Shown here: positions 29,435 through 37,386 of the stretch, piece by piece | How positions within the stretch are numbered: the first letter of the stretch is position 1 | Layout of the letters: each line of letters starts with the position of its first letter | NCBI RefSeq assembly: GCF_012927265.1 | Contig: NZ_JABBGF010000001.1 | Location: 1,362,502-1,426,501, forward strand | Reading direction: 5' to 3' | Length of the DNA: 64,000 nt | Origin: Chryseobacterium cheonjiense | GTDB taxonomy: Bacteria > Bacteroidota > Bacteroidia > Flavobacteriales > Weeksellaceae | Position numbers and translations under genes: made by a program | The notes under the pieces: model-generated | What the model saw: the letters and a program-made list of their open reading frames with translations, nothing else | What the model was told of the DNA's origin: nothing | The model's database searches: none

Positions 29435-30841
29435 ATGATTCATCGAAATTTAAAATATATTGCATTGCCTTTTCTGTTGGCAACCACTGCTGTTTTTGCT
29501 CAGAACCCGGTTGTTCAGACGCATTTTACACCCGATCCGGCACCAATGGTGTATAAAAACAAACTGTATGTATACACGGGAGACGATCAGCCGGGATTTG
29601 ATTTTTATACGATGACCAAATGGCGGGTTCATTCAACTGAAGATATGGTAAACTGGACGGATCATGGTGTTCCCATTTCTTTAGAATCCTTCAACTGGGC
29701 GAGGGATAGAGCTTGGGCGGCACAATGCATCGAACGAAATGGTAAATTTTACTGGTATATCTGTGCTCAGACTGTTGATAATAATATGGCGATTGGTGTT
29801 GCCGTTTCAGATAGCCCTGTCGGACCTTTTAAGGATGCACTCGGAAAACCATTAATTTCAACAGGGACATGGGATAATATCGATCCTACCGTTTTTATTG
29901 ATGATGACGGACAGGCTTACCTCTATTGGGGAAACAGCAAATTATTTTATGCTAAACTAAATAAGGATATGATTTCTTATGCCGGAAAAATTACGGAAAT
30001 TACACAATCGGCAGAATCTTTCGGGGGATTGAGACGTCCCGGAAGAAGTGATGAGGTTTTACAAAAGCAGGAAAAGTTTGATGATGTTTACGTAGAAGGT
30101 CCGTGGCTGTACAAAAGAAACAATCAATATTACATGATGTATGCAGGTATGACCGGAAAAACGGAATGTTTATCATATGCAACCAGCGAATCACCAACTG
30201 GGCCATGGAAATATCAGGGAAAAATTATGACCGATCAGCCCACAAACAGCTTTACCAATCACGGAGGAATTATCGATTTTAAAGGGAAATCCTACTTGTT
30301 TTACCATACCGGACTTTTACCAAACGGCGGAAGTTACGGACGGTCTACTGCTGTTGAAGAATTTAAATACAATGCCGATGGAAGTATTCCAAAAATAAAA
30401 ATGACTAGGGAAGGAGTAAGCTCTGTCGGAACATTAGATCCTTACAAAAGAAATGAGGCGGAAACCATGGCCTGGTCGGAAAAATGCAGCACTTTAGAAA
30501 ATAAAAAAAACGGAGTTTTTGTTTCCGATACCAGAGTGGGTGGATTTATAAAAGTCCGTGCAGTGGATTTCGGAACTGGCGCTGCAGAATTTTCAGCTTC
30601 AGTTGCCGCGGGAATTGACGGCGGAATTTTAGAAGTTCATCTGGATGAGGTAAAAGGACCTAAGATTGCCGCGGTTGATATTCCAAGAACCGGTGGCTGG
30701 GAAGATTTTAAAACAATATCATCAAAAATTTCAGAAAAGGTTTCCGGTGTTCACGATGTCTATTTTGTATTCCAGGGGAAAAATATTACTGCAGGAAGAA
30801 AGCTGTTTAATTTCGATTATTGGAGCTTTAAGAAAAAATAG
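29435..30841 (+). CDS. GH43-CBM6 secreted glycosidase (paralogue 2)
   Basis: 468 residues: signal peptide 1-22 (AVFAQ), GH43 propeller and C-terminal CBM6 (about 325-468). The base Asp lies in FTPDPAPMVY, the second Asp in NIDPTVFIDDDGQ and the acid Glu in [10 protein letters not shown]. It shares the layout and many motifs ([28 protein letters not shown]) with the GH43-CBM6 proteins encoded at 25874 and 31059. It differs by an insert of about 15-20 residues (GGLRRPGRSDEVLQKQEKFD) before the acid, near the active-site entrance, which could change which side chain is accepted. It follows GH27 by 8 bp. Confidence 0.9.
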   Translation: MIHRNLKYIALPFLLATTAVFAQNPVVQTHFTPDPAPMVYKNKLYVYTGDDQPGFDFYTMTKWRVHSTEDMVNWTDHGVPISLESFNWARDRAWAAQCIERNGKFYWYICAQTVDNNMAIGVAVSDSPVGPFKDALGKPLISTGTWDNIDPTVFIDDDGQAYLYWGNSKLFYAKLNKDMISYAGKITEITQSAESFGGLRRPGRSDEVLQKQEKFDDVYVEGPWLYKRNNQYYMMYAGMTGKTECLSYATSESPTGPWKYQGKIMTDQPTNSFTNHGGIIDFKGKSYLFYHTGLLPNGGSYGRSTAVEEFKYNADGSIPKIKMTREGVSSVGTLDPYKRNEAETMAWSEKCSTLENKKNGVFVSDTRVGGFIKVRAVDFGTGAAEFSASVAAGIDGGILEVHLDEVKGPKIAAVDIPRTGGWEDFKTISSKISEKVSGVHDVYFVFQGKNITAGRKLFNFDYWSFKKK

Positions 30842-31058
30842 AGCGCTACCACAAAGTATCAATGACGATTATGAAGTTTTCAAACATAAAAATCTTTGAT
30901 TTTTAATCTCATGTGATCTGAAATATGTGCAAAGTTGGAACTAAAACCTATGTGTCTCATGTGCGAAAAACTTGTGTATAGACTCTGTAAAATTTTAGAT
31001 AGATATAAAAGATAAGTTCATTCTTAAATGATGACTGAACAACAACTACAAATAAAAT
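30842..31058. other. Intergenic gap with degraded repeat
   Basis: 217 bp between two GH43-CBM6 genes. It contains ACCACAAAGTATCAA and AAAATCTTTGATTTTTAATCTCATGTG-like stretches that loosely resemble the inverted repeat at 63710-63872. No clear promoter box, operator or terminator was found. Confidence 0.4.
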
Positions 31059-32432
31059 ATGAAAAATACGATACAATCTATATTGGGTTTGTTTTTAATG
31101 ATTTCAGGAGCAGTTTCTGCCCAGAATCCTATCATTCAGACTAATTACACCGCAGATCCGGCTCCGATGGTTTACAATGGAAGGCTCTACGTTTACACTA
31201 CGCATGATGAAGATGATTCCACTTGGTTTACGATGAACGATTGGAAAGTTTATTCCACCAATGACATGGTAAACTGGACCGACCATGGAACCATTCTTTC
31301 TTATAACGATTTTGAATGGGCAAAACGAGATGCATGGGCTGCTCAGTGCGTGGAAAGAAACGGCAAATTCTTTATGTATGTTCCGATGTGGTCTAAAACC
31401 AATAATAAAGGCGCGATTGGTGTTGCTGTTGGGGACAGTCCGTTCGGGCCGTTTCATGATCCGTTGGGAAAACCGCTGGTACAGAGCGAATGGGGCGATA
31501 TCGATCCCACCGTTTTTGTTGATGATGACGGACAGGCACATATGTACTGGGGAAACCCGAAGCTGAAATATGTTAAATTAAATGAAGATATGATTTCCTG
31601 CTCAGGAAATATCATTGAAGTACCCATGACCGAAGAATCATTCGGAAAAAGAGACGGAAAACCCAATCCTGAAAGACCCTCAAAATATGAGGAAGGGCCT
31701 TGGCTGTATAAACGAAAAAATTTATATTACCTTTTCTGGCCGGGTGGTCCGCTTCCCGAATTTATAGGATATTCTACCAGCAAAAATCCACAGGGACCAT
31801 GGAAATACGGCGGAATTATTATGCCTGCCGAAGGAAAATCTTTTACCAACCATCCCGGAGTCATTGATTTTAAAGGAAAAACATATTTCTTCTATCATAA
31901 TGGTGCTTTGCCGGGCGGGAGCGGATTTACACGTTCTGTCAGCGTTCAGGAACTGGAATTCAACAAAGATGGTTCTATTTCACCATTTGCGATGACGAAC
32001 GGAATTACCAAAGCCATCGCAACAGTAAATCCTTACAGTTTCAATCAGGCGGAAACCATCGCATGGTCGGAAAATGTAAAATCGTATCAGAACAAAGAAG
32101 CCGGTGTTTTTATTAAAGCCAAAAAAAGCGGTGCTTACACCAGTGTGAAAAATGTGGATTTTGGAAAAAATGGTGCCAAAGTATTTTCCGCAAGAGTAGG
32201 AACCACACACAACAGCGAGGTAACGATGGATGTTCATCTGGACAGTATTACCGGACCGGCAGTAGCCACAATAAAAGTTCCCTTGACCGGTGGAGACGAC
32301 CGATGGGAAACTGTAAAGACCGAGTTAAAGGAAAAAATTACCGGTGTTCACGATGTATATTTTGTATTTAACGGAAAAGCAGCAAAGGATGTTATGTTTT
32401 TCGACTATTGGACTTTTCTTGAAAATAAATGA
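31059..32432 (+). CDS. GH43-CBM6 secreted glycosidase (paralogue 3)
   Basis: 457 residues with signal peptide 1-22 (AVSAQ), GH43 propeller and CBM6 (about 315-457). The triad: Asp in [10 protein letters not shown], Asp in [14 protein letters not shown] and Glu in [11 protein letters not shown]. It is the closest in layout to the paralogues at 25874 and 29435 and presumably arose from the same duplications. It carries a charged insert ([16 protein letters not shown]) just before the acid residue. Its stop overlaps the most upstream start of the GH97 gene by four bases, indicating translational coupling. Likely an arabinofuranosidase or exo-xylanase; substrate undetermined. Confidence 0.9.
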   Translation: MKNTIQSILGLFLMISGAVSAQNPIIQTNYTADPAPMVYNGRLYVYTTHDEDDSTWFTMNDWKVYSTNDMVNWTDHGTILSYNDFEWAKRDAWAAQCVERNGKFFMYVPMWSKTNNKGAIGVAVGDSPFGPFHDPLGKPLVQSEWGDIDPTVFVDDDGQAHMYWGNPKLKYVKLNEDMISCSGNIIEVPMTEESFGKRDGKPNPERPSKYEEGPWLYKRKNLYYLFWPGGPLPEFIGYSTSKNPQGPWKYGGIIMPAEGKSFTNHPGVIDFKGKTYFFYHNGALPGGSGFTRSVSVQELEFNKDGSISPFAMTNGITKAIATVNPYSFNQAETIAWSENVKSYQNKEAGVFIKAKKSGAYTSVKNVDFGKNGAKVFSARVGTTHNSEVTMDVHLDSITGPAVATIKVPLTGGDDRWETVKTELKEKITGVHDVYFVFNGKAAKDVMFFDYWTFLENK

Positions 32433-32434
32433 TT

Positions 32435-34378
32435 ATGATTAAAATAATATCTTACGTATCACTACTATTATGCCTGTTGAGCGGAATTTCAATTTTTGCC
32501 CAGGTTGCAGAGGTTATCAGTCCCGATGCAAAACTGAAGCTGAATGTCTTTTCGGAAAATGGTAAAGCGTTATACAACGTAACCTATCAGGGAAAAGTTA
32601 TGCTGGAGAAATCTTCGTTAGGTTTAATCACCAATGAATCTGATTTTTCTCAAAATTTAAAATTTACCGACAGCAAAAAAGATCAGTTTGCAAAAACCTA
32701 TACCAACGAAAAAATTAAAAAATCGCAGGTCAATTATAAAGCCAATACATTAACGGTTAATTTTACTAATGCAGATCAGTTCAGCATCAGTATTGAATTT
32801 CAGGTAAGTAATAACAATATTGCATTCCGATATCATCTTTTACCCATGAAAGACCGTTTGAGTGCAGTTGTAACATCAGAAATTACCGGTTACCGGTTTC
32901 CCTTTCAGACCACTACCTTTCTTTCTCCCATGATGAAGCCGATGACCGGGTTTGCCCGTACGGCGCCAAGCTATGAAAGCGGGTATAAAGCAGATGCGGA
33001 ACTCGGAGCCAAAGCTGATTACGGATATGTTTTTCCAGGATTATTTCACCTCGGAAATAACGGCTGGATATTGCTTTCGGAAACAGGAGTGAACAGTTTA
33101 TACTGTGCCTCCCATCTGGAAACGACTTCTGAAAAGAGTCTGTACAAAGTTGCTTATCCCAATATGGCTGAAAACAATGGATTCGGAAGTACGGGGGCAG
33201 CAATTTCCCTGCCCGGATCAACACCATGGAGAACCATTACCGTGGGAGAATCTTTACAGCCGATTGTAGAAACTACGGTTCCTTTTGATGTGGTGGAACC
33301 GATGTATGAACCCTCCCGGAAATATCAGTTCGGAAAATCTACCTGGAGCTGGATTCTCTGGCAGGATAACAGTATGAATTATGATGATCAGGTGAAATTC
33401 ATTGATCTCGCTGCTGCATTAAACTTTCAATATATCCTGATGGATGCGCTTTGGGACAAAAACATCGGCAAAGACCGAATGAAGGAGCTCATTCAGTATG
33501 CAAAATCCAAAAATGTTGGCGTTATGCTTTGGTACAATTCCAATGGCGCTGCCAATGATGCACCAATGGGACCAAGAAATAAAATGAGTTCTTCCGTTGA
33601 ACGCAAAAAAGAAATGAAATGGCTGAAGGAAGTTGGCGTAAAAGGATTAAAGGTCGATTTCTTCGGCGGCGATAAGCAGGAAACCATGCGTCTTTATGAA
33701 GATATTCTTTCGGATGCGAATGATTTTGGGTTAACGATTATTTTCCACGGAACCACATTACCGAGAGGCTGGGAAGTCATGTATCCGAATTATGCCGGAA
33801 GCGAAGCCGTTTTAGCATCAGAAATGCTGTATTTTTCTGAAGATGTGCGTAAACAGGAAGCTTTTTTCGCTTCGTTGCATCCTTTTATCAGAAATACGGT
33901 GGGAAGCATGGAATTTGGGGGAACTTTCCTCAACAGGTTTTTAACAAAATCCAATAAGGATAAAAATAAAAGATACACCACAGACGGTTTTCAGCTGGCA
34001 ACAGCAGTATTATTCCAGAATCCTGTTCAGATGTTCGCCGTAATGCCGAATAATCTGACGGATGCCCCGAAATTCCAGCTGGATTTTATGAAAGATATTC
34101 CTACTCTTTGGGACGAAACGGTTTTCATAGATGGGTATCCCGGAAAATATTCTGTGATAGGGAGACGACATCAGGATCAATGGTATATTGCCGGAGTAAA
34201 TGCAGAAAAAACGGGTAAGAAATTAAAGATCAGGCTTCCGATGTTCGCAGGAAAAACAGTGAAATTAATCAATGATGATGCTCAGGGAAATTCTTCCGAA
34301 AAAGAAGTGAAAGTAAACAAAAACGGTGATTTCACGATAGAAATCCAGCCTAATGGAGGTTTTGTGCTGAGAAATTAG
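32435..34378 (+). CDS. GH97 glycosidase, probable retaining alpha-galactosidase
   Basis: A 647-residue secreted enzyme (signal peptide to SIFAQ, about residue 22). It has an N-terminal beta-sandwich, a TIM barrel (from about WSWILWQDNSMNYDDQ) and a C-terminal beta domain. GH97 contains inverting alpha-glucosidases and retaining alpha-galactosidases. Here an Asp (D408) stands in KGLKVDFFGGDKQ, where the retaining type has its nucleophile, favouring alpha-galactosidase. Two ATGs are possible, 32429 and 32435; the second avoids overlapping the previous stop, the first would couple translation. It complements GH27 and GH95 in removing galactose-type decorations. Confidence 0.88.
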   Translation: MIKIISYVSLLLCLLSGISIFAQVAEVISPDAKLKLNVFSENGKALYNVTYQGKVMLEKSSLGLITNESDFSQNLKFTDSKKDQFAKTYTNEKIKKSQVNYKANTLTVNFTNADQFSISIEFQVSNNNIAFRYHLLPMKDRLSAVVTSEITGYRFPFQTTTFLSPMMKPMTGFARTAPSYESGYKADAELGAKADYGYVFPGLFHLGNNGWILLSETGVNSLYCASHLETTSEKSLYKVAYPNMAENNGFGSTGAAISLPGSTPWRTITVGESLQPIVETTVPFDVVEPMYEPSRKYQFGKSTWSWILWQDNSMNYDDQVKFIDLAAALNFQYILMDALWDKNIGKDRMKELIQYAKSKNVGVMLWYNSNGAANDAPMGPRNKMSSSVERKKEMKWLKEVGVKGLKVDFFGGDKQETMRLYEDILSDANDFGLTIIFHGTTLPRGWEVMYPNYAGSEAVLASEMLYFSEDVRKQEAFFASLHPFIRNTVGSMEFGGTFLNRFLTKSNKDKNKRYTTDGFQLATAVLFQNPVQMFAVMPNNLTDAPKFQLDFMKDIPTLWDETVFIDGYPGKYSVIGRRHQDQWYIAGVNAEKTGKKLKIRLPMFAGKTVKLINDDAQGNSSEKEVKVNKNGDFTIEIQPNGGFVLRN

Positions 34379-34388
34379 ATTAAAAATT

Positions 34389-34472
34389 TGGGCAGCTTTA
34401 TCCGCCTTCCGCTCCCGCTTTTTTGCCTACGCTTCGCTGCGGCAAAAAGAGCTCCGCTCAAGTCGGGCTGCA
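34389..34472 (+). repeat. GC-rich REP-like repeat, family C (copy 1)
   Basis: A GC-rich block in an AT-rich gap. It reads GGCAGCTTTATCCGCC, then CCCGCTTTTTTGCC, a TACGCTTCGCTGC loop and GGCAAAAAGAGCTCCGCT. The CTTTTTTGCC and GGCAAAAAG arms form a hairpin. A related copy is at 47023-47126. Confidence 0.7.
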
Positions 34473-34491
34473 AAAAATTCGCTGCAATCAA

Positions 34492-34536
34492 AGAATCCGC
34501 AGGGTTCAATATCAATAGCCGTAGGTAAACCTATGG
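34492..34536 (+). repeat. Palindromic repeat, family A (copy near 34.5 kb)
   Basis: GAATCCGCAGGGTTC, an AT-rich spacer, then GCCGTAGGTAAACCTATGG. Same two-hairpin order as the copies near 9.2, 14.0, 48.1 and 63.9 kb. Confidence 0.7.
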
Positions 34537-34557
34537 ATAAAAGAATAAGATACATTC

Positions 34558-34588
34558 AACCTCATAGGTTTCAAAAACCTATGAGGTT
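34558..34588 (+). repeat. Perfect palindrome, family B
   Basis: A 14-bp perfect inverted repeat (AACCTCATAGGTTT / AAACCTATGAGGTT) with a 3-base loop, 22 bp before the second GH115 start codon. If transcribed it would form a strong hairpin in the leader. It lacks a T run, so it is not a typical terminator for this direction. Confidence 0.8.
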
Positions 34589-34610
34589 TAGGAAAAAGAA
34601 AATAAAAAAT

Positions 34611-37133
34611 ATGAAGCATATAAAACGCTATATTCTGGTCATGCTATTCGGATTCTGCCTGCACATCAAAGCAGCACAGCCGTTCATCACCACGGAAAAA
34701 AACTCGGAAACCATTGTTTTAAAAGAGAAAAATTCAGGACTCTCGATTTTTACCAATCCGGGAATCGACAAAGGAATTCTCAGGGCCGTTAAAAGTTTGC
34801 AATCCGATTTCCAGAAAGTTACCGGAGCCGAGCCGAGTTTGCTGAATCAGCTTTCCGCACAGCAATCTCCACTAATCATCATTGGAACCGTCGGAACTAA
34901 ATCGGTAATTGATGATTTAATCAGGCAAAAAAAAATTGACGGAAAATTATTAACCGGAAAAAGAGAAAAATACATGATCCAAAATGTAAGCAATCCATAT
35001 CCGGGAATTTCCGAAGCCATCGTAATTGCCGGAAGCGACAAGCGCGGAACGATTTACGGAATTTACGAAATGTCCCGGCAGATTGGGGTTTCGCCCTGGT
35101 ATTACTGGGCAGATGTTCCGGTTGAGGTAAAAGAAAATATCTATTTTAAAAAAGGAATCTACACCGATGGAGAGCCGGCTGTGGAATACCGCGGAATTTT
35201 CCTGAATGATGAAGAACCTTCACTCGGAGGCTGGGCGAGAGCTACTTTTGGTGGGTTCAATTCCAAATTTTATGAGAAAGTTTTTGAACTGATCCTGCGT
35301 TTAAAAGGAAATTACATCTGGCCTGCCATGTGGGGAAAAGCATTTTATGACGATGATGTGTTGAACGGACCGCTGGCAAATGAAATGGGAATTGTCATGG
35401 GAACTTCACACCACGAACCGATGGCTTTGGCACAAACCGACTGGCATCGGTATATCAAAAAAAATAATCTTCCGAACGTCTGGGATTATGCCAAAAACAG
35501 TGAAGTTTTGCAGAAATTCTGGAAATCGGGGATTGAAAGAAGCAACAACTGGGAAAGACTTGTAACGGTGGGAATGCGTGGCGACGGCGATGAAGCAATG
35601 GGAGAGGGAACGAATATTGCTCTGCTGGAAAAAATCGTAAAAGACCAACGTAAAATTATAACTGAAACTACCGGAAAAAAAGCGGAAAAAACACCGCAGG
35701 TTTGGGCATTGTACAAAGAAGTTCAGGATTATTATGACAAAGGAATGAAGGTTCCGGATGATGTGATTCTGTTGTTCTGCGATGATAACTGGGGCAATGT
35801 GCGGAAGCTTCCGGACCTTTCTAAACCTCTGCATAAAGGCGGTTACGGAATGTATTATCATTTTGATTATGTCGGAGGCCCTAGAAATTCAAAATGGATC
35901 AATATCAGTCCCATCCAGCGGGTTTGGGAGCAGATGAATCTTTCTTATGAGCATAAAGTAGACAAACTTTGGGTCGTAAATGTAGGAGATTTGAAACCCA
36001 TGGAATTCCCGATCAGTTTTTTCATGGAAATGGCCTGGAATCCGAAACAGTTTAATTCAAAAAACCTTTTGGAATATACCGAAAATTGGGCAACGCAGCA
36101 GTTCGGCGAAAAATATGCTAAAGAAATTGCAAGGCTGATCAACCTATACGCAAAATACAACCGTAGAGTAACGCCGGAAACTCTTGACAGCAAAACCTAC
36201 AGCCTGGAAAATTATAATGAATTTGAAACCGTTCTGAATGAGTACAGAGCTTTGGCAATCGATGCTTTACGATTAAAAGAACAGATTCCGGCCGAATATC
36301 AGGATGCTTATTACCAGATGGTTTTGTACCCGATTGATGCCTGCAGCAATTTGTATGAAATGTACTATGCTGTTGCCAAAAACAGGGAACTGGCTGCTAA
36401 AAAAGATCTTCAGGCAAATTTCTATGCAGATAAGGTGAAAGAATGTTTTGCAAGAAACGCCTATCTCGACAATCAGTACAACAATGTTATTGCAAACGGA
36501 AAATGGGCACACATGATGGACCAGATGCGCATTGGGTATAAAACCTGGGCCGACGGAAAAGAAAATATTATGCCTGAAGTTACTTATGTTTCCGAAACGG
36601 ATGTTCCCAAAGAAAAAGTCTTTCAGGAGAAGAATGGCTACGTTTCGATGGAAGCTGAAAATTTTTCAGGATTGAATAATTCAGACCGGATCCATTGGGA
36701 AGTGATTCCTGATTTCGGAAAAACCAAATCCGGAGTAACAACTTTTCCTCAAAATGCTTACCCAAAAGCTGATGAAAATATATATCTTGAATATGATATT
36801 AACTTTGAATCCAAAGGGGAATTTGAGGTTCAGTTATTACTGGCTCCGACATTGAATTTTAACCATAATAAAGGGTTGCGTTACGAAATTTCTTTCGACG
36901 GACAGGCTCCGCAGGTGGTTAATTTCAACGGTCATTATAAAGGAGAACTGGGAAGATGGCAGTCAGAACATATTATTAAATCAGCTACAAAACATCTTAT
37001 TTCACAGCCCGGAAAGCATAGATTACGATTCCGTGTTCTGGAACCGGGAATTGTTCTGGAAAAGATCATGATCAATACCGGAGGTTTAGAACCTTCCTAT
37101 CTGGGTGCACCCGAAAGCGAAATCCTTCAATGA
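34611..37133 (+). CDS. GH115 alpha-(4-O-methyl)-glucuronidase (copy 2)
   Basis: An 840-residue secreted protein (signal peptide about 1-21, FCLHIKAAQ). It shares all main GH115 segments with copy 1 at 22180: GSDKRGTIYGIYEMSRQIGV, NYIWPAMWGKAFYDDD, MGTSHHEPM, MRGDGDEAM and LFCDDNWGNVRKLPD. It differs in loops: the VDLHGAPRAYQW segment of copy 1 is FDYVGGPRNSKW here, and MRGDGDEP is MRGDGDEA. The two probably accept differently decorated xylans. An open frame begins at 34533 inside the palindromic repeat; the ATG at 34611, directly at the signal peptide and after an AAAATAAAAAAT leader, is preferred. Confidence 0.94.
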   Translation: MKHIKRYILVMLFGFCLHIKAAQPFITTEKNSETIVLKEKNSGLSIFTNPGIDKGILRAVKSLQSDFQKVTGAEPSLLNQLSAQQSPLIIIGTVGTKSVIDDLIRQKKIDGKLLTGKREKYMIQNVSNPYPGISEAIVIAGSDKRGTIYGIYEMSRQIGVSPWYYWADVPVEVKENIYFKKGIYTDGEPAVEYRGIFLNDEEPSLGGWARATFGGFNSKFYEKVFELILRLKGNYIWPAMWGKAFYDDDVLNGPLANEMGIVMGTSHHEPMALAQTDWHRYIKKNNLPNVWDYAKNSEVLQKFWKSGIERSNNWERLVTVGMRGDGDEAMGEGTNIALLEKIVKDQRKIITETTGKKAEKTPQVWALYKEVQDYYDKGMKVPDDVILLFCDDNWGNVRKLPDLSKPLHKGGYGMYYHFDYVGGPRNSKWINISPIQRVWEQMNLSYEHKVDKLWVVNVGDLKPMEFPISFFMEMAWNPKQFNSKNLLEYTENWATQQFGEKYAKEIARLINLYAKYNRRVTPETLDSKTYSLENYNEFETVLNEYRALAIDALRLKEQIPAEYQDAYYQMVLYPIDACSNLYEMYYAVAKNRELAAKKDLQANFYADKVKECFARNAYLDNQYNNVIANGKWAHMMDQMRIGYKTWADGKENIMPEVTYVSETDVPKEKVFQEKNGYVSMEAENFSGLNNSDRIHWEVIPDFGKTKSGVTTFPQNAYPKADENIYLEYDINFESKGEFEVQLLLAPTLNFNHNKGLRYEISFDGQAPQVVNFNGHYKGELGRWQSEHIIKSATKHLISQPGKHRLRFRVLEPGIVLEKIMINTGGLEPSYLGAPESEILQ

Positions 37134-37386
37134 AATTTCAAAAAATAGTAACCACTATCAAATATGCCTATGAAATAATTATCTCTAATCTCAATTTCAT
37201 GTAAATATTGGTTTTATCAAGATGAAAAGATAATAAGCAAAAGACCTGATATCACTTTATTTATAATGGTTGCCTGAATTATTTCAGGAGATTTTTCTTG
37301 GCGGTTTTTTAATCAGACTGTCTTGAAGGGGGATTCTTTGCCCAAAACTTTATACCTGAACATCACAAAATTAAAACTAAAACATT
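37134..37386. promoter_or_regulatory. Leader region of the GH30 xylanase
   Basis: A 253-bp AT-rich gap. It holds a CCTGAA-TTAT-TTCAGG hairpin (about 37272-37287). At 37197-37218 there is one half-match to the operator motif found upstream of GH3 and araB: TGTAAATATT and the TTTTAT flank are kept, but the ACA arm is replaced by GGT. No TAnnTTTG box was found, so promoter placement is unknown. Confidence 0.4.
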
